64,000 nt of DNA from JADCGM01 sp943368345 (GTDB lineage: Bacteria; Pseudomonadota; Alphaproteobacteria; Sphingomonadales; Sphingomonadaceae): the NCBI GenBank assembly GCA_943368345.1, contig CALRKY020000015.1:13028-77027 (forward strand). Reading direction: 5' to 3'. The notes beneath the pieces are model-generated. The model did no database searches, was not told the DNA's origin, and was given only the letters and a program-made list of their open reading frames with translations. A program made the position numbers and the translations under genes. Shown here in pieces: positions 15,394 to 23,377 of this stretch; within the stretch, counting starts at the first letter, position 1; every line of letters starts with the position of its first letter.

Positions 15394-16690
15394 TGAAGAG
15401 CGCAGTGCCAAGGCCCATGGGGAGCATTGCGGCGGCGGACAGGGCGAAGACTGTCCAGAGCGGGGCGGCCTGTTGGATGATCACCCATCCGCCGAGCATG
15501 ACCACCGTCAGCCGCAGCCCTTGCGCCGCAATGGCGCCGCCGACGCGGCCCGCCCCTTGAGATGCGAAATACAGGCACAGCCCAAGGCCGAAAAAGGCAT
15601 AGGTTAGTCCGGCGATGCGCAGATAGCTCTCTGCAGCGGCGGTGACGGCGGGGACTTCACTGAACATGTCCACCCAAAGTCCCGGCATCAACGCAACAAC
15701 GACCCCGAGTGACCCAAGGACCGATGCCGACAACCCACCGGCGGTCCAGGCAATTTTGCGGGCCCTGCCGATATCCCCGGCACCTATGGCAGTCCCGACC
15801 ATCGGAACGCTGGCAACGCCGACCGAAAATGCGATCGGAATCAGCAGAAATTCCAACCGAACGCCAATCCCGTACCCGGCCAGCGCTTCGGGCCCGAAAC
15901 GGGCGACCAATGTCGTCAGCACGAGGATTGTCGCAACCGACAGCAGGGGCGACAGCATCGCCACCGCCCCTATGCGCATCAGCTCGGCAAACCGGATGGC
16001 GGTGAGGAACCGGGCGGAGAAGCGCAGACGCAGTCGGGCCTTTGCCGAGCACAGGTAAACCAGCAACACCGTCGCCGCGCCGCCAAAGGCCACGACCTGG
16101 CCCAACGCCACGCCCGCCATGCCGAGCCGGGGAGCTGGCCCAAGTCCAAGGCCCAGCGACCCGCCGACCGCAACCTGCACCAGCCCGGCGACCAGCAATG
16201 TTCCGGCCGGGAGCGCCATATTGCCCGCCCCCCGCGCCACGGAGGACAGCATGTTGGTGGCCCAGATCGGGATGATCGCAAATGCCGCGATGCCGGAAAA
16301 CGCCAGGGCTTCACCAAGAACCTGCCCCGATCCCCCAAGACTGCCGAAAATTGCCGGGCCACCCAGCAGGATGATCAGTGTAAACATCAGGCCAAAGATC
16401 AGGCCGAGCGCCAGCGCACAAAGGGCGAGAGCCTGCGCCCTGTCAGGCTCGCCACTGCCCAGCGCCCGGCTGATCGCTCCGGATACAGTGCCGCCCATCG
16501 CGCCGGCCGACAGCATTTGCATCAGCATGAAGAAAGGGAAGGCCAGCGCAATGCCGCCGAGCGATGCGACGCCCAGCGATCCGACGTAGGCGGTCTCCGC
16601 AATGGAAACGATGGCCGCGGAACAGAGTGCCACCAGATTGGGCAGGCTGAGCCGGACGAGGGTGGCAAGGACCGGCCCGTCGCGAAGCAT
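15374..16690 (-). CDS. MATE-family multidrug/Na+ antiporter
   Basis: This protein of about 438 residues has twelve hydrophobic segments and exports drugs or organic cations through the inner membrane using an ion gradient. The start of the family pattern is visible as LATLVRLSLPNLVALCSAAI with IAETAYVGSLG next to it, and MLMQMLSAGAMGGTVSGAIS in the second and third helices. The ATG at 16,690 begins just before that pattern. An upstream ATG at 16,807 would add a Cys/Arg-rich lead with no membrane or signal character. It stands alone, with the decayed parDE locus at its 3' end. The substrate cannot be told from the sequence. Confidence 0.88.
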   Translation of the reverse strand: MLRDGPVLATLVRLSLPNLVALCSAAIVSIAETAYVGSLGVASLGGIALAFPFFMLMQMLSAGAMGGTVSGAISRALGSGEPDRAQALALCALALGLIFGLMFTLIILLGGPAIFGSLGGSGQVLGEALAFSGIAAFAIIPIWATNMLSSVARGAGNMALPAGTLLVAGLVQVAVGGSLGLGLGPAPRLGMAGVALGQVVAFGGAATVLLVYLCSAKARLRLRFSARFLTAIRFAELMRIGAVAMLSPLLSVATILVLTTLVARFGPEALAGYGIGVRLEFLLIPIAFSVGVASVPMVGTAIGAGDIGRARKIAWTAGGLSASVLGSLGVVVALMPGLWVDMFSEVPAVTAAAESYLRIAGLTYAFFGLGLCLYFASQGAGRVGGAIAAQGLRLTVVMLGGWVIIQQAAPLWTVFALSAAAMLPMGLGTALFIKLTRW

Positions 16691-16977
16691 CGTCGTTCGG
16701 GCGTCGCCGCTCACCGCGCGCTGCCGTCGCGCAGTTTCGTGTGAATTCCGGCCGGGACAGCATATTTGACCCGCCGCTCCAATCGCATTCTCGATTTCCG
16801 GCGGCACCGTGCTGACATACTACCGGCGCCCCCTCTCCCCACGTCAGTTCCCTACTCAACCCCATTTTTCAGGCCACGGGTTGTGACCTGCCGCACTGCC
16901 ACCCGGAGTATAAGGCGAATGATCACCCCTTTGCCATCCCGCTCGACAGCGGCGCTAGGGAATGGGATAGGTCGGGC

Positions 16978-17880
16978 ATGCGCCATACCCTGCCCCGGCT
17001 GATCGCCGCCGCCTTTCTCCTTGCCCCCACCCCGACACTAGCTTGGTGGGAATATGGGCATCAGACGGTGGCGCGGATTGCGGAGGCGGAGATGACGCCG
17101 GTGGCGCGGCGGGCGGCGGCGCGGTTGCTGGCCGGGTCGGCGGCGCTTGGGACGCCGAAATGCCCGCTCACCACGCTGGCCGACGCCAGCATCTGGCCGG
17201 ACTGCATCAAAACGCTTGGCGACCGCTTTTCCTATGCCAGCCCCTGGCACTACCAGAATATCCGCATCTGCAAGCCGTTTGACGCCAAGTCGGAATGCCC
17301 GAATGGTCAGTGCATCACCGCGCAGATTCCGCGGATGGCGCGGCTGCTGGCGGACCGCAAAGTGCCGGCACCGGAACGGTTGCAGGCGCTGGCTTTCCTC
17401 GTCCACCTGATCGGCGATCTGCATCAGCCGCTGCACATCGGCGACAATGCCGATCTTGGCGGCAACCGGCTGCGCACCGCCTATGGCTATATGGCGCCCG
17501 AGCGGATGAACCTGCACCGGATCTGGGACGGCGAACTGGCGGAGCGGGCGATCTCAACGCCGCCCGGCGGTGTGCACGGCCTGCGCTCCGAAATCCGGGC
17601 GGAGGACCGCCGGGACTGGGCAACCGGAACGGTAGCGGATTGGGCGAAGGAGGGCTGGCAGCACTCGCGGGACATTGCCTATGGCAAGCTGCCGCTGGGC
17701 GTTGGTGTGTGCACAACGAAACCGGCAGCGCGGGTTACAGTTCGCGAGCCCTATGTGGCGGACGGCGTTCCGGTGGTTCGGGAGGGCATCAAGAAGGCCG
17801 GGGTGCGGCTGGCGAGCCTGCTCAATGCCGCGCTCGATCCCTCGGTTCCAGCCCGGACATTTGGAGATGAGGCGGACTGA
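16978..17880 (+). CDS. Exported S1/P1-type zinc nuclease
   Basis: This protein of 300 residues has a signal peptide ending ...PTPTLA, leaving Trp at or near the mature N terminus as in P1 nuclease, whose N-terminal Trp binds zinc. The zinc-ligand pattern follows: WWEYGHQTVA, PWHYQNI, FLVHLIGDLHQPLHIG, and LHRIWDGEL in the second half. These enzymes cut single-stranded DNA/RNA and release 3' phosphates, here presumably in the periplasm to scavenge nucleotides. The gene is followed by a strong bidirectional terminator shared with the convergent exbD gene. Confidence 0.9.
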   Translation: MRHTLPRLIAAAFLLAPTPTLAWWEYGHQTVARIAEAEMTPVARRAAARLLAGSAALGTPKCPLTTLADASIWPDCIKTLGDRFSYASPWHYQNIRICKPFDAKSECPNGQCITAQIPRMARLLADRKVPAPERLQALAFLVHLIGDLHQPLHIGDNADLGGNRLRTAYGYMAPERMNLHRIWDGELAERAISTPPGGVHGLRSEIRAEDRRDWATGTVADWAKEGWQHSRDIAYGKLPLGVGVCTTKPAARVTVREPYVADGVPVVREGIKKAGVRLASLLNAALDPSVPARTFGDEAD

Positions 17881-17914
17881 GCAACGGTCGCGCCGTCCGA
17901 CCGGTCAAGACAAA

Positions 17915-17944
17915 AAAAGGGCGGACCGTTTGGTCCGCCCTTTT
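17915..17944. terminator. Bidirectional rho-independent terminator
   Basis: A perfect 13-bp stem with a 4-nt loop is flanked by A and T runs on both sides. It lies between the S1/P1 nuclease gene (plus) and the end of the tonB-exbB-exbD-exbD operon (minus) and can serve both. Confidence 0.9.
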
Positions 17945-17966
17945 GTCTGTCCGGTCTTCGACGAAG

Positions 17967-18389
17967 CTACTGCGCGTAAACCTCGTTGCCGACAAAGCCC
18001 ATCTTGGTGACGCCGGCCTGCTGCGCCACCGCCATCACCTGATCCACCGCCTCATAACGGGCGAGGGCATCGGGCTTCAGATGCAGTTCCGGCTCTGGCA
18101 CGATCTCCGCCGACGTCTTCAGATAATAGCGCAGGGTCGGCAGCGTGACCTTTTGCTTGTTCCAGTAGACATCGTTCAGAAAGTCGACCTCGAGCAGGTT
18201 GACCGTCGGCAAAACCTCTGGTGGCTTGGCGTTCGGGTCATTGATCGGCAGGTCAAGTTTCACGGCATGCGACTGGATCGGAATGGTGATGATGAACATG
18301 ATCAGCAACACCAGCATGACGTCGATCAGCGGCGTCGTGTTGATGTCCATCATCGGATCACCCTCAGCCGTTGCTGCAGCCATTGCCAT
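17967..18389 (-). CDS. exbD: ExbD/TolR-family biopolymer transport protein (second copy)
   Basis: This 140-residue protein has a short cytosolic N terminus with MMDINTTPLIDVMLVLLIMF, whose Asp in the single membrane helix is the proton-carrying residue of ExbD/TolR. A periplasmic domain follows. It is the last gene of the minus-strand TonB operon, after another exbD. Paired exbD genes downstream of exbB are frequent in sphingomonads and xanthomonads, where one copy may be specific for particular TonB receptors. Together with ExbB it would use the proton gradient to drive TonB. Confidence 0.92.
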   Translation of the reverse strand: MAMAAATAEGDPMMDINTTPLIDVMLVLLIMFIITIPIQSHAVKLDLPINDPNAKPPEVLPTVNLLEVDFLNDVYWNKQKVTLPTLRYYLKTSAEIVPEPELHLKPDALARYEAVDQVMAVAQQAGVTKMGFVGNEVYAQ

Positions 18390-18447
18390 ATTCGATACTC
18401 CCTCGGCAGCCCGGTTCCTTTAACGCAGGAACCCGGGCAATCCCCTA

Positions 18448-18924
18448 TTAACGTGTCGTGATAAAGCCCGGAGGCGGCTGCGAAATGAAGGCAATCTTTT
18501 GATAGCCCGCGCGCTGCATCAGGAAGATCACCTTCCCAGCACAGCGATATTCCATGTCAGCGTCGCCGCGGATATGAACTTCGGGCAATTCGATCGGCTT
18601 GCCGGAATTCTTCTGCTTCTCAATATCGGTGGTCAGTTTGTTGACGGCCCGGTCGAGAATGGCCTGGGTCGAGGTGAATTTTTCCAGGCCCCAGAAGACA
18701 TCGCAATTCTTATCGATGGAGATCGACACATTCTCCGGCTTCGTCGTGGTCGCGGTATTGGCGACGTTCGGAAGCTTCAGGGGAACCGTCTGGATCACCA
18801 CAGGAACCGTGATGAGGAAGATGATCAGCATAACCAACATGACATCGACGAGCGGTGTCGTGTTGATGTCGGACATCGGGCTTTCGTCTTCGCCGCTATC
18901 GGCAGGCCCCACACTCATGGACAT
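18448..18924 (-). CDS. exbD: ExbD/TolR-family biopolymer transport protein (first copy)
   Basis: This protein of 158 residues has the conserved SDINTTPLVDVMLVMLIIF segment with the membrane aspartate and a periplasmic domain that includes two cysteines (in KNCDVFWG and YRCAGKV). It sits between exbB and the second exbD in the same operon, 58 bp from the latter. The two ExbD proteins differ clearly outside the membrane helix, so they are not a recent duplication. Confidence 0.93.
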   Translation of the reverse strand: MSMSVGPADSGEDESPMSDINTTPLVDVMLVMLIIFLITVPVVIQTVPLKLPNVANTATTTKPENVSISIDKNCDVFWGLEKFTSTQAILDRAVNKLTTDIEKQKNSGKPIELPEVHIRGDADMEYRCAGKVIFLMQRAGYQKIAFISQPPPGFITTR

Positions 18925-18992
18925 CGTTCAGAGTCCCTTTCCTTCGAGACGGGTGGGCAGAACGAAATCCTGCCCACCCAAACCCCGTGTGG

Positions 18993-19670
18993 TTATTTGC
19001 TCTTGCTACCGGCCATCATGAAGCCCTGAAGATCGGCTGCAAAATGGTTGAGCTTTTCGGTGATGTCCTTGTTCCGGCGGATCAGCCAGTTATAGCCAAG
19101 CACCGCAGGCACGGCGACCGCCAGACCGAGAGCGGTCATGATGAGCGCTTCACCGACCGGGCCGGCGACCTTGTCGATCGAGGCCTGTCCGGCGACACCG
19201 ATGCTGATCAGGGCGCGGTAGATACCGACCACGGTTCCGAACAGACCGATGAACGGCGAGGTCGACCCGACCGAAGCGAGGAAGGCGAGGCCGCCCTGGA
19301 GCTTCGAGGTGATGGTCTGGTTGGAGCGCTGCAGCGACATCGTCACCCATTCATTGGCGTCGATCTTGTCGGTCAGCTTGCCGTCATGATGGTCAGCGGC
19401 CCGCATGGCATCTTCGGCCAGCTGGCGGAAGGCTGAATCCTTCGGCAGCTTGGCAGCGCCGTCCTTGAGATTGGCCGCACCCCAGAATTTCTTGTCGATA
19501 TCCTTGGATTCGTTCAGCACTTTGCGCTGATCCCAGGCCTTGGTGAAAATGATGTACCAGCTGACCAGCGACATGAAGACGAGAATGCCGAACACGGTCT
19601 GGGCGATGATTCCGCCCTGTTCGAGTGCGGCCGCCAGGCCATATGGGTTGTCAGTTCCTTCGCTAAACAT
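18993..19670 (-). CDS. exbB: ExbB/TolQ-family proton channel protein
   Basis: This 225-residue membrane protein forms with ExbD the proton-driven motor for TonB. The MotA/TolQ/ExbB domain is recognisable in the last two helices: LAFLASVGSTSPFIGLFGTV and VGEALIMTALGLAVAVPAVL. The ATG at 19,670 follows GAGGGGGATACCC closely, which favours it over the upstream ATG at 19,685. It is the second gene of the operon, after the TonB gene. Confidence 0.94.
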   Translation of the reverse strand: MFSEGTDNPYGLAAALEQGGIIAQTVFGILVFMSLVSWYIIFTKAWDQRKVLNESKDIDKKFWGAANLKDGAAKLPKDSAFRQLAEDAMRAADHHDGKLTDKIDANEWVTMSLQRSNQTITSKLQGGLAFLASVGSTSPFIGLFGTVVGIYRALISIGVAGQASIDKVAGPVGEALIMTALGLAVAVPAVLGYNWLIRRNKDITEKLNHFAADLQGFMMAGSKSK

Positions 19671-19718
19671 GGGTATCCCCCTCAAGTAAAATGTGTGTGT
19701 TGGTTAAAATTACGGTGT

Positions 19719-20363
19719 TCAGTTCTTCGGAATTTGCCAGCGGACGGCCTGGGCGCGGTTCACCTTCACAGGTGTTCCGTTCATCAAGGCCGGGTTGAAG
19801 CGGAACCGGCGCTCGACAAGTTCACAGGTCCGGCGGTCCAGTCGATCATGCGTGCTCGATGCCGTCACCCGGCAGCTGCCCGGCGTGACGCGACCGACTT
19901 CGTTCACCTCATACTGCACCTTGGTGACGCCTTCTTCCTCGGCACGGATCGAGGCTTCCGGATAATCGTCGGTGGTGATGGTCGCGCCCAGCTTGCCCTT
20001 CGGCGTTGCGGCAGTCGTCGGACCAGCGGGCGGCGGGTTCGGCGGCGCAGCCTGGGTGATAACCGTGCGCGGCGGTGACGGCGGCACCACAATCGCAGCC
20101 GGCGGCGGCGGCGCTTCGACGCTCACCATCGGCGGCGGCACGAACGGCGGCAGCTCATCCATCTTCGGTGGCGGTGGCGGTGGCTCTTCCGGCTTCTTGT
20201 CATCGGCAATTTCGACCGCTTCGATCGGCGCGACAATGACTTTGACGGCCTTGAGCGCAAGGCCGGTGACGAAAGCATAACCGAGACCGATGTGCAGCAG
20301 GGCGACAACGCCCAGACCCCACATCCGCTCTTTGCTCATTGCTGGCTGGTCCGCAAATGCCAT
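19719..20363 (-). CDS. tonB: TonB-family energy transducer
   Basis: This 214-residue protein has an N-terminal membrane anchor (MWGLGVVALLHIGLGYAFVT), a proline-rich periplasmic spacer (EEPPPPPPKMDELPPFVPPP) and a C-terminal TonB domain. That domain includes GVTKVQYEVNEVGRVTPGSC and ERRFRFNPALMNG. TonB couples the inner-membrane ExbB/ExbD motor to outer-membrane receptors for siderophores and complex carbohydrates. It is the first gene of the exb operon, whose promoter must lie in the 320 bp before the divergent gene at 20,684. Confidence 0.93.
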   Translation of the reverse strand: MAFADQPAMSKERMWGLGVVALLHIGLGYAFVTGLALKAVKVIVAPIEAVEIADDKKPEEPPPPPPKMDELPPFVPPPMVSVEAPPPPAAIVVPPSPPRTVITQAAPPNPPPAGPTTAATPKGKLGATITTDDYPEASIRAEEEGVTKVQYEVNEVGRVTPGSCRVTASSTHDRLDRRTCELVERRFRFNPALMNGTPVKVNRAQAVRWQIPKN

Positions 20364-20683
20364 GTGCCGCGCGAACTCCCTCCTAAAAAAACCCCGGGTG
20401 CCGTCTGGTACGCCTGCCGATCCCAGAATTTGTCCGGACTACCCTCATAGCCCGAACCAGGGATCCTCCGGAGAGCAACAAATCAGCAATGCGGATTTGC
20501 CAGCAGCGGACGACCGAACGACAGGGGGCGGATATTTTCAGTCTATCCGTCCCCTTCCCGCCTAGTAACCCGCGTTTTTGCCGCTTGGCAACCCGCTTTC
20601 GTTATCCGTCCCGCTTCCCTAAACCGGCGCAGTCCGCCGCCATTGTCCCAAGGCGGCGGGAGTTGCATTCGGAGAAGCCCGAG
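20364..20683. other. Divergent promoter region of tonB and a hypothetical gene
   Basis: About 320 bp lie between the divergent starts. I see no RNA gene, repeat or recognisable operator (no clear Fur-type palindrome). The open frame on the plus strand running through it (from 20,489) lacks a signal peptide and ribosome-binding site and is treated as non-coding. Confidence 0.5.
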
Positions 20684-21529
20684 ATGAAGCCGATGACTGT
20701 TCCGTCCTTCGTTGTCGCCGGGTTGCTGGCAACCGGCCCGGTGGTCGCAGCACCGGCCGTTCCGACCGCGATGCCGGTCGAAAGATTCAGCGACCTTGCC
20801 GATCTCACGCTCGGGGCGCCGGTGATCCTGCGCGCGGTGGTTACAAAGGCTGATCGTCTCGGGGCGAAGGATGCGCCAGACCTCCCGCCCGGTCGCGCCC
20901 GCCTGCTGATGCAGGCGACCGTGCAGGCCGCGATCCTGGCACCGTCGGCGGTCGCACCGGTGGTGCGCTATCTGTGGGAATTGCCGACCGATGCGCGCGG
21001 CAAAGTCCCGAAGTTGAAGGGCGCGGGCGTGTTGCTCTTCGTCCGCCCGGTGGCCGGGCGGGAGGACCAGATCGTGCCAACCGGGCCGAATTCGCAGATC
21101 GCCGCCACGCCGTCCGCCGAGGCAAATATCCGGCGAATCATCGCCGAAAGTCGGGACCCGGTGGTCCGTGATTTGCGAATCACCGGCGTGACCAGTGCTT
21201 TTCACGTCGCCGGCAGCATCGCCGGAGAGGCCGAGACTCAGATTTTCCTCAGCACGGCGAACCAGCGCCCGGTGTCGCTGGTGGTCCTGTCCCGGCCCGG
21301 ACAGCCCAAAAGCTTTTCCTTCGCCACCGGCGATGTCATCGATGAAGCGGCAACCGCGATCCCGGTGAACAGCATGCTGTGGTACCGGCTGGCGTGCACC
21401 TTGCCGCCAGCCTTGCCGGCCGGCACGGCGCGGGAAATGTCCGAAGGTGACCGGGTCGCGGCCGCCGCGGACTACCGGTTCGTGATCAAATCGCTCGGCC
21501 CCTGCGGACGCACCCTCAAAACGAGCTGA
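20684..21529 (+). CDS. Putative exported protein of unknown function
   Basis: The protein has 281 residues from the ATG at 20,684, chosen because it opens a signal peptide (VPSFVVAGLLATGPVVAAPA) and has GGAGAAG upstream. The mature part is rich in Val, Ala and Pro, with a likely beta-rich domain (PVILRAVVTKADRL, VRYLWELPTDARGK, VLLFVRPV) and two cysteines near the end. I recognise no family. Its 3' end overlaps the convergent folB gene by 14 bp. Confidence 0.7.
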   Translation: MKPMTVPSFVVAGLLATGPVVAAPAVPTAMPVERFSDLADLTLGAPVILRAVVTKADRLGAKDAPDLPPGRARLLMQATVQAAILAPSAVAPVVRYLWELPTDARGKVPKLKGAGVLLFVRPVAGREDQIVPTGPNSQIAATPSAEANIRRIIAESRDPVVRDLRITGVTSAFHVAGSIAGEAETQIFLSTANQRPVSLVVLSRPGQPKSFSFATGDVIDEAATAIPVNSMLWYRLACTLPPALPAGTAREMSEGDRVAAAADYRFVIKSLGPCGRTLKTS

Positions 21530-21914
21530 GCTCGACCCCGACGGCTTTGCAATCCGGGTAAATATCAGGCTTCCGGGTTGAAACGCGCAACGCCGTCACG
21601 CCTTTGCGCGCCGCGACGAGATCATAGACCGTGCGGCAAAAGGTTTCCTGAAGATTATAGCGGCGGGCAGCGGCAACTTCGCCAATCGACGTCCGCAAAT
21701 AGTCATAATTCCAAGCCGCATCGACATCGTCGGAGGTCGGAAAGGACACAGCGTCAAGCCAGACCTCCACCGTCACCCGAAGGCGCTGCGGCGCCCCAAT
21801 TTCATGGTCGTGGAAGCCGATATCAACGGCGAGGTCATAATCCTCCAGCAGGATCCGCCGCGTCCGCGGTGCCAGCGAATCGGGGACCAGCCCTTTCAAA
21901 TCGTCCAAGCTCAT
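21516..21914 (-). CDS. folB: Dihydroneopterin aldolase FolB-type
   Basis: This protein of 132 residues matches the FolB family, which cleaves 7,8-dihydroneopterin to 6-hydroxymethyl-dihydropterin in folate synthesis. Visible signatures are VDIGFHDHEIGAPQRLRVTV, the central WNYDYLRTSIGEVAA, the conserved NLQETFCRTVYDLV, and a final VRVSTRKPDIYPDCKAVGVE-like strand containing the catalytic lysine. It is translationally coupled (4-bp overlap) to the upstream pteridine-reductase-like gene, which supports a shared pterin pathway. Confidence 0.9.
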   Translation of the reverse strand: MSLDDLKGLVPDSLAPRTRRILLEDYDLAVDIGFHDHEIGAPQRLRVTVEVWLDAVSFPTSDDVDAAWNYDYLRTSIGEVAAARRYNLQETFCRTVYDLVAARKGVTALRVSTRKPDIYPDCKAVGVELSSF

Positions 21915-22669
21915 TGTCCCACCATAAACGCGACATCGCGCGGCATCCCGAGCAACCGCTGCCCGGAATCAAGTGTCAGCACCTGAGCGTGCAGGGTCGG
22001 CGTTGCAATGATGAACCGCAACGCCTCGGCAATCTGCTCCGCCGTCACGCCCCGCCTGAGCGGGTTGTGGGTATGAGCCGCATCAAAATTGTCGCGACTC
22101 TGCGGTCCGCTGACCATGGTAACTGCCGGCGCGATTCCGTTGACCCGGACCCGGGGACTGAGCGCCCGCGCCGCCAGTTCGGTCACCGCCATCAGCCCGG
22201 CCTTGCTGACGGTATAGCTGAAATAATCCGGATTGAGGCTGGCGAGCTTGGCATCGAGCAGGTTGACAACGAGACCATTCGCCCCGTCCGAAAGCGCCGC
22301 CGCAAATGCCTGTGTCAGCAAGGCGGGTGCCCGCAGGTTGACGGCATGCTGCCGGTCCCAGCGCTCGACCGAAAAATCCGCCAGCGTGTCATATTCGAAC
22401 AGCGACGCATTGTTGATGAGCAGGCCGACCGGTGCCCCAGGATCAACGGCTGCAAAAATGCTGGCAGCCGCCGCCGGATCGGCCAGGTCCGCTACCACAA
22501 CATGCGCCCCGATCTCGGCGGCGAGCGCGTCCGCTTCGTCGCGGGATAGGTGACAGTGGATCAGCACCCGCCAGCCATCTGCCGCCAACGCGCGACACAG
22601 CACGGCACCGATGCGTTTGGCACCACCGGTGACAATTGCGGTGCGGGGTGTTCCGAACTCAGGGGTCAT
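21911..22669 (-). CDS. SDR-family pteridine reductase-like protein (FolM-like)
   Basis: This 252-residue short-chain dehydrogenase has the NAD(P) loop TGGAKRIGAVL (about 14-24). The Arg in TGxxxRxG is characteristic of pteridine reductases (PTR1/FolM) rather than general SDRs. NNASLF, a YFSYTVSKAGL active site (Tyr and Lys) and a C-terminal LTLDSGQRL are also present. It would reduce dihydropterins or dihydrofolate. Coupling to folB by a 4-bp overlap supports this. Substrate specificity is inferred. Confidence 0.85.
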   Translation of the reverse strand: MTPEFGTPRTAIVTGGAKRIGAVLCRALAADGWRVLIHCHLSRDEADALAAEIGAHVVVADLADPAAAASIFAAVDPGAPVGLLINNASLFEYDTLADFSVERWDRQHAVNLRAPALLTQAFAAALSDGANGLVVNLLDAKLASLNPDYFSYTVSKAGLMAVTELAARALSPRVRVNGIAPAVTMVSGPQSRDNFDAAHTHNPLRRGVTAEQIAEALRFIIATPTLHAQVLTLDSGQRLLGMPRDVAFMVGQ

Positions 22670-22707
22670 GCCGCGCCTCTAGCCGAGGCGGGCACCGAGG
22701 TCGAGCA

Positions 22708-23151
22708 TCAGACTGTCGTGCCCAGATACAGCGCAGCCTCTGCCGCACGACGCCGGGTCAATCCCGCCAGCACTTGACCGGCCTGCCGGTTCCATCTGGA
22801 AAATTGGGCGGCCGCCCCGGCTTTGTCACCGGCCCGGTGCTTGCGACACAATGTTGAGGATCGGAAGGCACCAAGCCCGATATTATAGGCGAGACTGACC
22901 ATCGCACCGAACTCTCGCGGCAGCGTGGGTGCATTGCGTAAGGCTGTTTCCACCCCCGCCGCAAACCGCGCGAGATCCTCGGCAAATCGCGCGTCGCACT
23001 CCGCCTGCGTCCAGGTCATGCCCAGCACAATATCTGGACCGGTCGATCCCCAGCCAATCGTCGGAACATCGTTCGGAGTCGGCAGATATGCGGTCAGCCG
23101 GCATTGCTCGTAGGACTGGATCAGGCTGCGGGCGCGGGGTCCGACGTTCAT
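22708..23151 (-). CDS. GH24 lysozyme (phage-type muramidase)
   Basis: This 147-residue protein matches glycoside hydrolase family 24: the catalytic Glu in IQSYEQCRLTAY (about 12-23), then VPTIGWGSTG with the supporting residues, and LPREFGAMVSLAYNIGLGAF. It hydrolyses the MurNAc-GlcNAc bond of peptidoglycan. No signal peptide or membrane anchor is visible at this start. No holin or other phage gene adjoins it, so it may be a domesticated phage lysozyme or a housekeeping autolysin. Confidence 0.88.
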   Translation of the reverse strand: MNVGPRARSLIQSYEQCRLTAYLPTPNDVPTIGWGSTGPDIVLGMTWTQAECDARFAEDLARFAAGVETALRNAPTLPREFGAMVSLAYNIGLGAFRSSTLCRKHRAGDKAGAAAQFSRWNRQAGQVLAGLTRRRAAEAALYLGTTV

Positions 23152-23303
23152 GCTTGCATCTCCCTCAATCGGGACAGGGATATGCCGAACGTGGTGCCGG
23201 GTCTATCCGGTCAACCGGACGGGTGCCCGGTTTTTCAGCAGGGCAAGAAACAGCCGGGTGCGGCCACCGGGTGTCCCCGGTCATCCCGGCGCTTCCCACA
23301 TGG

Positions 23304-23312
23304 TTATCCACA
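23304..23312 (+). promoter_or_regulatory. DnaA-box-like sequence upstream of uvrC
   Basis: TTATCCACA matches the consensus DnaA box perfectly. It is single and lies about 65 bp upstream of the uvrC start. A lone 9-bp match could be chance, so a role in regulation is only a possibility. Confidence 0.3.
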
Positions 23313-23377
23313 GTTGTTGGGGGCAGTTTTCCGGTGGCGCTTGAGCCGGACGGCTTCGACTCCTAGAACTGAAACAG

